NCBI RefSeq assembly: GCF_000970795.1
Contig: NZ_KQ034029.1
Span: forward strand, 227,097 to 291,096
Direction of reading: 5' to 3'
Source of the DNA: Bombilactobacillus mellifer
GTDB taxonomy: Bacteria; Bacillota; Bacilli; Lactobacillales; Lactobacillaceae
DNA length: 64,000 bases
Positions 18,449-30,010 of the stretch are shown piece after piece (the stretch's first letter is position 1; every line of letters begins with the position of its first letter). Under the pieces are notes generated by a model. That model did no database searches. It saw nothing but the letters and a program-made list of their open reading frames with translations, and was not told the DNA's origin. The position numbers and the translations under genes are program-made.

Positions 18449-18506
18449 TTTCAAACATCAAAATGTTTGTTGGCAGTATAATAGGGCATTTCTGTTTGCT
18501 TGTCAA
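18449..18506 (-). promoter_or_regulatory. fab operon promoter with FabT box
   Basis: Minus strand: TTGACA (18501-18506), 17-base spacer, TATTAT (18478-18483), then TTTTGATGTTTGAAA (18449-18463) at the start of the transcript. Same geometry as the fabT promoter. The box overlaps a dyad, CAAACAT-TTTG-ATGTTTG. Confidence 0.78.
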
Positions 18507-18524
18507 CTATTTATATGAAAAATA

Positions 18525-18630
18525 TTGTTATTTCGGGGTTTTCTATTACAATAATAGCAGATAGTTCTTTTGAAAAATATTTTGAAGCTCAAACTATTTT
18601 TTTAAACAGCTCTCCTTGGGGGCTTTTTTG
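18525..18630 (+). promoter_or_regulatory. birA-direction promoter followed by two terminator-like hairpins
   Basis: TTGTTA (18525-18530), 16 bases, TACAAT (18547-18552). About 10 bases on, ATAGTT (18561-18566) can pair with AACTAT (18592-18597), followed by T7; then AGCTCTC-CTT-GGGGGCT (18608-18624) runs into T6. A transcript from here would be about 70 nt if it ends there, so this is either an attenuated leader of birA or a small RNA. No riboswitch class is recognised. Confidence 0.5.
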
Positions 18631-18724
18631 TGCTATTGATTGTACAACCAAATCTTTGTTCTAAGCTTCATAAAATAATGCTAAAATAACTATTTAAAAG
18701 TGATTTTTTACAGGAGATGACCGC

Positions 18725-19492
18725 ATGCCCAATAATTTTTTACGCGACTGGTCAAACCAACAAGCTTTACAGCAAAAATTAGCTGTACCCGTAGAATGGT
18801 ACCAGTCTATTGACTCCACCAATATTCGGGCGCAACATCTCATTGCAAAACAACTTAGAAGTCCTTATCTCATCGTGAGCAATCAACAGACTGCCGGCTA
18901 CGGCAAACAACAGCGGCCATTTATTTCCGATCGCGGTGGCATCTTTTTGACTTGGATTCAAACGATCCCTACTTTAAATTCTACGAATCACGGCTTACTG
19001 ACTATCGCTGCTGTTAGTGCCTTACATCAAACCATCGCTCAATATTGGCAGCGCACTACTGTAATCAAATGGGTCAATGATTTATTATGGCAGCATCACA
19101 AAATTGCCGGCATTTTAATCGAACAGAGTCGTACTCCTTGGGTGAGCATTGGTATTGGTTTAAATCTTTACCAAGCTCACATCACCAATCAAGTGCCTCA
19201 AGCCGGCAACTTATTAACTGCACCGCCGGCAAACCAAGACATCGTTAATTTTCTCTTTCAATTAGTACAAAATTTAAGCATCTGCCTAGAGCATTTTACA
19301 ACTGGCGAGTGTTTAACTTACTACCGCCAGTATTTATCGACGCTTGGACAATGGGTGCAGGTGCAAATGGGAACTCGGCATTTACAAGGTCAGGTACAAG
19401 ACATTAATGACGCCGGCAATTTAATTTTACAAACCGCTAACCAGCAATATGTTATTGCCGCAGGCGACATCATTGAACCGCCATCTTATTGA
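18725..19492 (+). CDS. birA: Biotin--[acetyl-CoA-carboxylase] ligase, monofunctional
   Basis: 255 residues. Biotin protein ligase core: DSTN (about 30), the biotinyl-AMP loop TAGYGKQQRPF (Arg of the usual GRGR replaced, a variation I believe occurs in lactobacilli), IKWVNDLLW and KIAGILIE, then a small C-terminal SH3-like domain. No N-terminal DNA-binding domain, so it cannot act as the Bpl-type repressor. It should biotinylate AccB, whose operon diverges from it. AGGAG lies 8 bases before the ATG. Confidence 0.93.
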   Translation: MPNNFLRDWSNQQALQQKLAVPVEWYQSIDSTNIRAQHLIAKQLRSPYLIVSNQQTAGYGKQQRPFISDRGGIFLTWIQTIPTLNSTNHGLLTIAAVSALHQTIAQYWQRTTVIKWVNDLLWQHHKIAGILIEQSRTPWVSIGIGLNLYQAHITNQVPQAGNLLTAPPANQDIVNFLFQLVQNLSICLEHFTTGECLTYYRQYLSTLGQWVQVQMGTRHLQGQVQDINDAGNLILQTANQQYVIAAGDIIEPPSY

Positions 19493-19566
19493 AAATCATA
19501 AGTCCACCAGTCAAATTTCCATCAGCTCTGAACAAAACATGTTGCACCCTGTGGTCAAAGTGGAAA

Positions 19567-19617
19567 CTAAAAACTCACTGAAGTGATTGCAAACCTGTTT
19601 ACAACCTCCAGTGAGTT
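19567..19617 (-). terminator. Inverted repeat with T-run after the small membrane protein gene
   Basis: AACTCACTG (19572-19580) and CAGTGAGTT (19609-19617) form a 9-bp stem with a 28-base loop. Read on the minus strand the stem is followed by T5, so it may end transcription of the gene at 19687-19902. Confidence 0.5.
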
Positions 19618-19686
19618 CAAAAGGGAGCTTTAATAAAATGATCCTTGGCTAAGGATTAAAATTTCTGTTTGAGGGTGAAGTCACTT

Positions 19687-19902
19687 TTATTCGGGATCAC
19701 GCTTATTGCCCCGCCATCTCGTTATCAACCCGCGATAGCCGCGGGCGGTAGCGGCAAATAAAATAAAAAGTGCTGTAACAATAAACAAAGTTGCTAACCA
19801 AATATGATCAAAAAAGAGCCATGCCAAGCCCGCCAAAATCCATGCGCTTGCTAATGCAACGGGTACTTGATATTTTATTTTGTAACCAAAAATTTTCCTC
19901 AT
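19687..19902 (-). CDS. Small two-helix membrane protein, unknown function
   Basis: 71 residues: a basic N-terminus (MRKIFGYKIKYQ), two adjacent hydrophobic helices (about 14-30 and 32-52) and a basic C-terminus. AAAGGAG lies 11 bases upstream and a terminator-like repeat follows. No family recognised. Its location between birA and a non-coding stretch gives no hint of function. Confidence 0.6.
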   Translation of the reverse strand: MRKIFGYKIKYQVPVALASAWILAGLAWLFFDHIWLATLFIVTALFILFAATARGYRGLITRWRGNKRDPE

Positions 19903-20531
19903 TGCAAGTTACACTCCTTTATAATCGATTTTAGTAGTTACTGGTACAATAGCATGATTCTTCAACTGCACTTTTCATGCCAACAGCCAATGACTTCCGC
20001 TCAAACGTAGACACTTCAAAATCCCCCGCCCTTTTCCAAGGTGGGGTCGTCTAGCTGGCGTACCAAAATTACTGCCGCAAAAAATAAACATAAAAATCAC
20101 TCATACTATTGCAAATGATTCAAAAACAGCATGATCAAATCATTTTCTGAAAACACGGATGATAAAATAACATCAGCAGCTGTAAATGTCAATCCCCTTC
20201 GCCAGTTATTTTAAATTTTATTGCTCGTTACTTTTCATTACTTTTATAATAATCAAAGATTAACCGTTTATTTTTGTACTGAAATTCTTTGAATTTCTGC
20301 TTTTTTGAAATAACATCAATCCCCCGAATGAATCCTTCAGCCTGGATTGGAGCAGCAAAACTTTCCTCTTTAGTGCAGTGAATTTTGGATTTTTTTCATA
20401 TAATATCGGATATACTAATTTTTTCATTAAAATTAAACAATATTCCTAACTAAATATTGATTTTAAAAGAATTATGCTATATTATCCTTATAAATCTTAT
20501 TAATTAGATATAATCAAGGGGGAAAAGTATT
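19903..20531. other. 630-base intergenic stretch
   Basis: No convincing gene. Around 20030-20050 a C-rich and a G-rich tract (CCCCGCCC and GGTGGGG) could pair imperfectly, but neither a T-run nor a known RNA motif accompanies them. The part around 20030-20090 looks like decayed coding sequence with stops in all useful frames. The last 60 bases probably hold the promoter of the small HTH gene, without a clear -35. Confidence 0.4.
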
Positions 20532-20720
20532 ATGGCCGAAGCCAATGAATTATTGGGATATTTAAAGGGGCACCACATTAAGCAACAAGAAGTCGCTCAG
20601 ATTATTGGTCGTTCATTATCAACCACTAATCGTAAAATTAATAATAAAAGTGATTTTACAAAAAGTGAAATCAAAAAATTGCACGAAACGCTCAACATTC
20701 CTTTCGACATCCTTTTATAA
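20532..20720 (+). CDS. Small Cro/C1-like helix-turn-helix protein
   Basis: 62 residues, essentially a lone XRE/Cro-type DNA-binding domain: NELLGYLKGHHIKQQEVAQI, the recognition-helix region GRSLSTTNRKINNKS, and a final helix EIKKLHETLNIP. Such stand-alone domains are common in phages and small regulators. GGGGGA precedes the ATG and a strong terminator follows. It may regulate itself or the large secreted protein gene 250 bases downstream; this is only positional inference. Confidence 0.7.
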   Translation: MAEANELLGYLKGHHIKQQEVAQIIGRSLSTTNRKINNKSDFTKSEIKKLHETLNIPFDILL

Positions 20721-20773
20721 AATTCTGTTCTCCCAAAAAAACGTCTACTTTTAAAAATAAGTCATTATATTTT

Positions 20774-20811
20774 AAAAATCTATTGATATTTTATCAATAG
20801 ATTTTTTTATT
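20774..20811 (+). terminator. Terminator after the small HTH gene
   Basis: AAATCTATTGATA-TTT-TATCAATAGATTTTTTT: a 13-bp stem with three-base loop and T7, 54 bases past the stop. Confidence 0.85.
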
Positions 20812-20974
20812 TTTTAAAATAGACGATATTGAAATTATTATATAATCATTTTAATTGTGAAAGATGCTTAATATTTGTAAGCCTAAAGGTTCTATTCTAA
20901 AATATGGTGTATCAAGCAAGACCATTTTTCAGAAGTTTCTTACAAAAAATAAATTAAAAAGGAAGTAAGCAATT

Positions 20975-23900
20975 TTGAAATTCCTTAATAATTTGAGCAT
21001 CCGTTTAATTTATAGCCTTTTCATAATTATTATCTGGCTGGGCGGGAATTGCCAAATCAGCCAGGGGGCTAAAACGGCCGCCACAGCGCATCCATCCTCA
21101 GATGCGCTGGTAAACCAGCAGCTCGTTGATAATTTTCAACAACAACAACAAATCCTCAAAACTATGCAAATCGACAAACCTATCATTCAACCTCGAGACG
21201 GGCCCCGAGACGGGGTTAATTACCCTATCGGTACGGGATTGACGCTTTCAGACGATGGTGAAACGGCCACTGTCAGCAATGGTGAGGGTTTATTACAGGC
21301 GCTTTGGGATATTCCTAAGTTTAAATTTACTGGTAGTAATTTTGATTCTAATGATTTTCAAGGAAGACAACCCAATGCCTTTTCTAAAATTCATAAAATT
21401 AAAGTTACCCAAAATATCAGTTTACCCGATGAGAATATTAGTGATTTCTTCAAAATCAACACCAAAAATACTGAAGATAGATTTTGGCTTTCATTTCACT
21501 TTATTTATTTGACCCATGATCATTTAACTATTGATTTACAGGGGCATACACTAAATACTGGTTTTAACGACTTTGCTTTGTCGGGCAATACCCAAAATAC
21601 CTATAAAGAAGATTGGACTTTCAAAAATGGAACTATTTACACTTCCACTTTTTGGGGCATAGTTAGTCCGAATACTGGTAACTCCCCAAATATTGATCTC
21701 TATCCTAATGGTGCTCCTGGCAGTGACAATAGCTGGACGAGAATTACCTTTGACAACATTTCCTTTTTTGGATCCCAACTATCCCATGGTTATGGCATCC
21801 CCCGGTTAGTTTTTAAAGGTAATTGTGATGTCCATAGTGTGCCTTATTATCAATATGGAAACAAAGTTTATTGGTCTGAAAGTTGGGGCAATGACATCAA
21901 TGCAGTCGATCGTCCTAATTATCCAGTAGCCGGAAGTGGTGAGCGTTATAATCCCGGTAAAATCAATGACCAACAAAATATTGAAACCGGCGATGTCGTC
22001 TTTTCAGAGAATTGCCATTACTATGGTGAAACCTCCGGTGGTAATTGTATTCAAGTAACCGGTGGCGGGCTTGGCGTCGAATTCCAAAAAAATGCCACCG
22101 TGGATTTATACCCGCATACTTATCATGCAGAAGGTTCGCCGGTGGGGGATACCGGTTTTGGCGTATTGATTACTGATAAAAATGGGATTGTGATGGATGA
22201 AAATGCCAAATTAAATATTCACTGTTACAATAACTCAGATTTAACCATTGGTAATGATCCGCAAGATCCTACTAAAAAAATCAAAATTCCTTTACCGCGC
22301 TGGCTGCGCAGTTGTTCGCCTGCCGTCTATTTAAATAGCGGCGGATATATTAAATATCGGGATAAATCGGCTTCCATTAATATCGACACTAATGGCCCTA
22401 TTGGCAATAATAATACCACTGATTATCCCGTTAGTTATCACCCTTTAGTCTACTTGAATGGTGATGTGACTTTGACGCACGGATCTTTTCGCATTGCCGG
22501 GCAAAATTTGGGCGATTACCAATCCGGTGATGGTTTAGTGAACATTAATTCTACGTCCAATATCAAAATATCCAAAAAAGGTGACTTTAGTGTTTCTATT
22601 AATGATAATAAAACCACAAGTACCGGCCCGATAAGTTTAATCAAGGCCAACGGTCCGCTTAATATCCTGCTGGATAATCCGGGGAATGTTTCCTTAGATG
22701 CCCGAGGCAATAATAATCCTAATACCAATATCGTTACTGCTGGTAATGGCGGCAGTGTTAAAGCTTACGATACCAAATTAGAGGCTTCCGGAGTTGCTCC
22801 TGATAATCAAACTCCCGTCACTTTAAACCCAGTCAAGCTGCAAAAGATTAATATTCCTTTTAATGGATCAACAATTGACATCGGTAATTTATTTGGTCAA
22901 TCTCCGATTCCCATCGGTTCTACTGAAAGCGGCTTAAGTGACTTAGCTTCTAAACTGATGGCGATGAGTCTGGGCAGTACCGCTAAAGAATTTAATTATT
23001 TAAAATTTAGCGGCTTAAGTGGTCCGTATATTGACACCCAATTTACTAATAACTATCAACAAAGTAATCAAACGCCGGTTATTTATCCGGATCAACCGAT
23101 CATTAAACATCTCATTAACGACGCGGATGATCCGTCACAAGGAGCGGCTACTTTTCAACCATTGCCGCCATTATTGACACTGGCTTTGAAAAAAAATCTT
23201 TCCACCAGTACTATCGATTTAGCTAATACCCAAACTGCAGGTACTGCGCGCTGGTGGTCCTCATTACCGGGTGCTTCCGCTTTTCAAATTCGTTCCTTTA
23301 GTAATTCTAGTTTTTCCAAACCCGAAATGATTTTACCTAATCAGATTGATGGTGAAGGTGAATTACAGCTGCCGGGTGATTATCCATCCGCAGCCAATCC
23401 GCTACTCAATTACTTGAATGTCCCAGATTTTAGTACCAGCTATCCACAAACTCAGGTTTGGGATAGTACCAATACTAACCTTTCGTTAAATATGACGGAT
23501 TTCATTAAGTATTACAATGAAAAAACCGGTTCTAATATCAAATTAGCTTCTGGTGACAAGATTTTACTCAGCGTGGTTTCCAATTTCCAACATTCGCCGA
23601 CAATTACCACGGATATTGATAATTTATTACTAGGTCTCACCAATACAAATCCACACACTTATTTATTAGGTGAAAAGCTGAATGTTCCTGTCAAATATCA
23701 AGACGCTGATACTGCAGCAACAAAAATTGATTTAACCGGCAATGCCTATAATAGCAGTAACGCCAAGATTAATAGTTCGGCTTATAAACAGACGATCTCG
23801 GAAAGTAACGGCAAAAAAGGTAATTATAATTGGATCATTCCCGGACTCACCTCCAATACAGGTGATTATCAGTTCAAATTTAGCGGCCAAAACGACGCTA

Positions 23901-24871
23901 ATGGGAAATATCCTTGGCTGGATACAGATTTACCAGTTACCTATAATTACCACGTTGCTAATTTGCCCGCTTATACTGGTACCATTAGTATGACAGGGGT
24001 TTCCAATACTAATACTGTCACTCAAGCGGTGCACAAAACTACGACTTCTTTTGTCCCTCAAGGTTCAGCTCCTTTAAGTTATGTCCAATATGATCCAGGA
24101 GCTCTGGCGAATGCCGTTGACTTTAGTAATGATCGCTATTTTGCCCAAATTACAGCCAGTTGCCCGGGTCATCCTGATGCCGCCATCAAACTAAATTCAG
24201 ACCCACAACATAAATATCAGGCCCAAGAATTTTGGCCAGGACTTACGCAATTTCCGGCGAACACGACATTTACTATCACGAGTTATGTCAAAGTAACCGG
24301 ACAACCCCATCAACTGGTTACTTTAGGCCCCGCCAAGCTTTTGTCCAGTGATGATAGTAATGTCAATTACACTTTAGGCACTTCCAACACCTTTCAAGCA
24401 ACTATTGAACCGGGCACTTTAAGTTTAACGGTACCTTCTAAAATGGATTTTGGCAAAGTAATGGTTAATTTACAAAAGACCCAAGTACCAATTGCTAAAT
24501 TAACCGGGGCTTTACAAATTACCAACTCGGACAACCAAGCCCATCATGCTAATCTGGCTGCAAACATTAGTAGTCTGACGCCGAACAATCCACTGACTAA
24601 TATTCAAGCGCCCTTTTACCTGATTTATAAAACTTCGTCGAACCAAACACTGACGGGCACTAGTTTAATCAATATGTTCGATGGTAACGTGCCGACGAGC
24701 GGTCTCAATTTGTCACAGAACTGGTATAGCTATGCTGATGGCAGTGCTGAACAAACTGCCGGCTTTTTCCTAGACTTTCCTAAAAGTTCGGCCGATTTGC
24801 AAAAACTACCTATTAGCCAAACCCAATACCAAGCTACTATTGATTGGGTATTAACCGAAGGTCCTGATTAA
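20975..24871 (+). CDS. Very large secreted surface protein, beta-helix-like with WxL-like C-terminus
   Basis: 1298 residues. Signal peptide at 1-32 (positive start, hydrophobic IYSLFIIIIWLGG). Residues ~80-620 are rich in Asn/Gly/Thr with repeated short beta-strand motifs (for example HLTIDLQGHTLNTG, WTFKNGTIY), resembling the pectate-lyase-like right-handed helix of lactobacillar adhesins. Residues ~640-1100 look like extracellular beta-sandwich modules. The last ~180 residues (LTVPSKMDFGKV to IDWVLTEGP) resemble a WxL wall-binding domain, though only the final W-x-L motif is clear. No LPxTG or membrane anchor. Start is TTG, with GGAAG 9 bases upstream. Probably a surface adhesin; no catalytic site assigned. 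Confidence 0.75.
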   Translation: MKFLNNLSIRLIYSLFIIIIWLGGNCQISQGAKTAATAHPSSDALVNQQLVDNFQQQQQILKTMQIDKPIIQPRDGPRDGVNYPIGTGLTLSDDGETATVSNGEGLLQALWDIPKFKFTGSNFDSNDFQGRQPNAFSKIHKIKVTQNISLPDENISDFFKINTKNTEDRFWLSFHFIYLTHDHLTIDLQGHTLNTGFNDFALSGNTQNTYKEDWTFKNGTIYTSTFWGIVSPNTGNSPNIDLYPNGAPGSDNSWTRITFDNISFFGSQLSHGYGIPRLVFKGNCDVHSVPYYQYGNKVYWSESWGNDINAVDRPNYPVAGSGERYNPGKINDQQNIETGDVVFSENCHYYGETSGGNCIQVTGGGLGVEFQKNATVDLYPHTYHAEGSPVGDTGFGVLITDKNGIVMDENAKLNIHCYNNSDLTIGNDPQDPTKKIKIPLPRWLRSCSPAVYLNSGGYIKYRDKSASINIDTNGPIGNNNTTDYPVSYHPLVYLNGDVTLTHGSFRIAGQNLGDYQSGDGLVNINSTSNIKISKKGDFSVSINDNKTTSTGPISLIKANGPLNILLDNPGNVSLDARGNNNPNTNIVTAGNGGSVKAYDTKLEASGVAPDNQTPVTLNPVKLQKINIPFNGSTIDIGNLFGQSPIPIGSTESGLSDLASKLMAMSLGSTAKEFNYLKFSGLSGPYIDTQFTNNYQQSNQTPVIYPDQPIIKHLINDADDPSQGAATFQPLPPLLTLALKKNLSTSTIDLANTQTAGTARWWSSLPGASAFQIRSFSNSSFSKPEMILPNQIDGEGELQLPGDYPSAANPLLNYLNVPDFSTSYPQTQVWDSTNTNLSLNMTDFIKYYNEKTGSNIKLASGDKILLSVVSNFQHSPTITTDIDNLLLGLTNTNPHTYLLGEKLNVPVKYQDADTAATKIDLTGNAYNSSNAKINSSAYKQTISESNGKKGNYNWIIPGLTSNTGDYQFKFSGQNDANGKYPWLDTDLPVTYNYHVANLPAYTGTISMTGVSNTNTVTQAVHKTTTSFVPQGSAPLSYVQYDPGALANAVDFSNDRYFAQITASCPGHPDAAIKLNSDPQHKYQAQEFWPGLTQFPANTTFTITSYVKVTGQPHQLVTLGPAKLLSSDDSNVNYTLGTSNTFQATIEPGTLSLTVPSKMDFGKVMVNLQKTQVPIAKLTGALQITNSDNQAHHANLAANISSLTPNNPLTNIQAPFYLIYKTSSNQTLTGTSLINMFDGNVPTSGLNLSQNWYSYADGSAEQTAGFFLDFPKSSADLQKLPISQTQYQATIDWVLTEGPD

Positions 24872-24892
24872 CGGCTCTTCATCTGATAGCTA

Positions 24893-24929
24893 AAAAGCTG
24901 TAAGTTAGGGATTAACTTACAGCTTTTTT
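24893..24929. terminator. Bidirectional terminator after the surface protein gene
   Basis: AAAAAGCTGTAAGTTA-GGGAT-TAACTTACAGCTTTTTT, a perfect stem beginning 21 bases after the stop codon. Confidence 0.88.
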
Positions 24930-25047
24930 ATGACTATTCTTTTATATGCAAAAAAGCGCTAGCTGCCAGATACTTTGCTGATTATACCCCTTCTGTTTGC
25001 TGGTAGTTATCATTACTATTTTCATCATAATTCAAAGATATTAAGTA

Positions 25048-25078
25048 AAAAACAGTGAACTTAACGTTCACTGTTTTT
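25048..25078 (-). terminator. Terminator of the beta-glucoside operon
   Basis: AAAAACAGTGAAC and GTTCACTGTTTTT form a perfect 13-bp stem with a 5-base loop, 2 bases from the stop of the phospho-beta-glucosidase gene. It could act in both directions. Confidence 0.85.
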
Positions 25079-25080
25079 GA

Positions 25081-28472
<3,392 letters not shown>

Positions 28473-28499
28473 TTGTTAATCCTTCCTCTCTTTTCCAAC

Positions 28500-28560
28500 A
28501 AAAAAACCTAAACAATTACATAGCTAATTGTTTAGGTCATGCTCAAAGTTGATAACACCC
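28500..28560 (-). promoter_or_regulatory. RAT antiterminator overlapping a terminator before bglP
   Basis: Minus strand RAT-like element GGGTGTTATC...GAGCATGACC (28535-28560) starts in the licT stop codon. Its 3' end overlaps the left arm of CCTAAACAATTA-n6-TAATTGTTTAGG-T7 (28500-28536). This is the classic BglG/LicT mutually exclusive antiterminator/terminator design. Confidence 0.85.
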
Positions 28561-29402
28561 TAATTTAAATTTTTAACTAATCGATGAATATGGACTGTTA
28601 AATATACAATCTCCGTATTATTAATTTGATAATTATAATTGTTCACCATATACAGCTTAATTTTTTGGGCACAACTCGCAGCCTTCGGATATTTTTGTTG
28701 AATCAATTTCAACAAATCCTCGTCTTCATCATCATAATGTTCTTTTAACAAACAACGCTGTGCGAAAAACTTTAAGTGGGTAATAAACCGGTAGTACCCC
28801 AAAGAAGAATCATCCAGTTCTGTATGATAATAGTCTTTCACAATTTGTTCGATCTCTTTAACAATTTTGACAATCTGATTGGCCAAATTTTGATGTTGAC
28901 TATTATCTACTTCTGCATTAATAAAATGTAATGCAATAAAGGCAGCTTCATCCTCAATGAGGGTCACCTGTAAATCCCGTTGAACAATTTGTAATGCCTT
29001 TTGGCCGACTGCATACTCATCAGGATAAAGACGCGCAATATCCCATTTTAATGAATTATGGATGTCAATTCCGGTCCGATGCCGCTCGATCGCCGCGTGC
29101 AAATGATCCGTTAAATCAACATAAATAATTTCATTTAATTTCTTCCCCAACTTTAACTTGGCAAAATTAATAGTCTTTTCAGCCGCCGTAATTTCTGCCG
29201 CCGGAACCGTAATGGCTAGCTCCGTAAATCGATTCCAAGCATCTAAATCGTGTAACGCCAAAACTTTTTCGACTTTGGTAGCATCCACCGCTTCACCGGC
29301 ACGTTTTTGAAAAGCAACGCCGGAACCCAAGACTAAAACTACTTGCCCAGGGGCTTTTTGGGCAAGTAACGCATTATTATTTAAGACTTTCGTAATTAAC
29401 AT
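28560..29402 (-). CDS. licT: BglG/LicT-family transcription antiterminator
   Basis: 280 residues: N-terminal RNA-binding CAT domain (LITKVLNNNALLAQ), then two PTS regulation domains with conserved histidines in DHLHAAIERHRTG (PRD1) and in the FITHLKFFAQR and TVHIHRLV segments (PRD2). Binds RAT RNA to prevent termination when beta-glucosides are present. The ribosome binding site is poor: the bases just before ATG are CTCAAAAAAGA. A RAT-like element also lies upstream, suggesting autoregulation. Confidence 0.93.
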   Translation of the reverse strand: MLITKVLNNNALLAQKAPGQVVLVLGSGVAFQKRAGEAVDATKVEKVLALHDLDAWNRFTELAITVPAAEITAAEKTINFAKLKLGKKLNEIIYVDLTDHLHAAIERHRTGIDIHNSLKWDIARLYPDEYAVGQKALQIVQRDLQVTLIEDEAAFIALHFINAEVDNSQHQNLANQIVKIVKEIEQIVKDYYHTELDDSSLGYYRFITHLKFFAQRCLLKEHYDDEDEDLLKLIQQKYPKAASCAQKIKLYMVNNYNYQINNTEIVYLTVHIHRLVKNLN

Positions 29403-29436
29403 TCTTTTTTGAGCCTACTACATTCTACTACCTGCA

Positions 29437-29463
29437 GTTGTCATGCTCCGAAGATAACACCAC
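29437..29463 (-). promoter_or_regulatory. Second RAT-like element, in the licT leader
   Basis: Minus strand GTGGTGTTATCTTCGGAGC continuing to ATGACAAC shares GGTGTTATC-n6-GAGCATGAC with the RAT before bglP. CTGCAG flanks it on both sides. Unlike the bglP copy, no T-run terminator follows before the licT start. Confidence 0.65.
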
Positions 29464-29478
29464 CTGCAGCTAATTAAT

Positions 29479-29508
29479 ATTATAATCACAAAGTGAATAC
29501 GGTGTCAA
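29479..29508 (-). promoter_or_regulatory. Promoter of the licT-bglP-bglA operon
   Basis: Minus strand TTGACA (29503-29508), 18-base spacer, TATAAT (29479-29484). The RAT-like element starts about 16 bases past the -10. Confidence 0.8.
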
Positions 29509-29723
29509 TTTTTATGAACCATTTTCTTTAAAATATTGTAAGAAATCATTTTTTGATTAAAGAAATCTAATATTCGCCCAGATATCATATTTTGCAAATC
29601 TCTTCCGTCTTCTCTCCTCTCTAACAGTATATCGTTTCTTAAGTAGGCAAAAAGGCAACTGTCGAAAAATATAGCCTTCGATGAGATGCCATAATTTCTA
29701 TGGGAAGAATTGGTTTTTAGGTG

Positions 29724-29752
29724 TTGACAAAAGCTCTTTAAACCGTTTTAAT
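29724..29752 (+). promoter_or_regulatory. Promoter of the T-box/tyrS transcript
   Basis: TTGACA (29724-29729), 17-base spacer, TTTAAT (29747-29752), giving a transcript that begins close to the T-box stem I. Confidence 0.72.
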
Positions 29753-29759
29753 AGTTCAT

Positions 29760-29988
29760 AAGCTTAATATTAAGAATCTCTCAGAAAATTAGTAGTGCTG
29801 TGTTCCCTACCTGAGAAAGATAGTGGTGGCTGCAAACTATCGTAGAGCACGGGATGAATTACATTTCTGCAGTAATCAGAGATTGCGTATTCGACGTTAT
29901 CGATAATGAGGTGCAGTAAGCACGAAGTTGGGTGGTACCACGGTAATTTTTCGTCCCAGAACTAAATCATTTAGTTCTGGGATTTTTT
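29760..29988 (+). ncRNA. T-box riboswitch, tyrosine specificity
   Basis: Leader RNA that senses uncharged tRNA-Tyr. Stem I is closed by AATCTCT pairing with AGAGATT; the likely specifier is TAC (29860-29862). The conserved T-box sequence GGGTGGTACCACGG (29930-29943), which pairs with the tRNA acceptor end, precedes a strong terminator CCCAGAACTAAAT-CA-TTTAGTTCTGGG with T6 (29954-29988). The downstream gene is tyrS, so specificity matches. Confidence 0.93.
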
Positions 29989-30010
29989 ATTGGAGAAAGG
30001 ATCTATAATA

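Noticed and set aside
18420-18506. N-terminal extension of the first fabZ-like gene
   Set aside because: The in-frame start at 18506 lies in the TTGACA -35 box and the extra 29 residues match nothing in FabZ.
20020-20100. Possible remnant gene or structured RNA with C-rich and G-rich tracts
   Set aside because: Only about 20 codons are open, no start or ribosome binding site, and the pairing is imperfect with no T-run.
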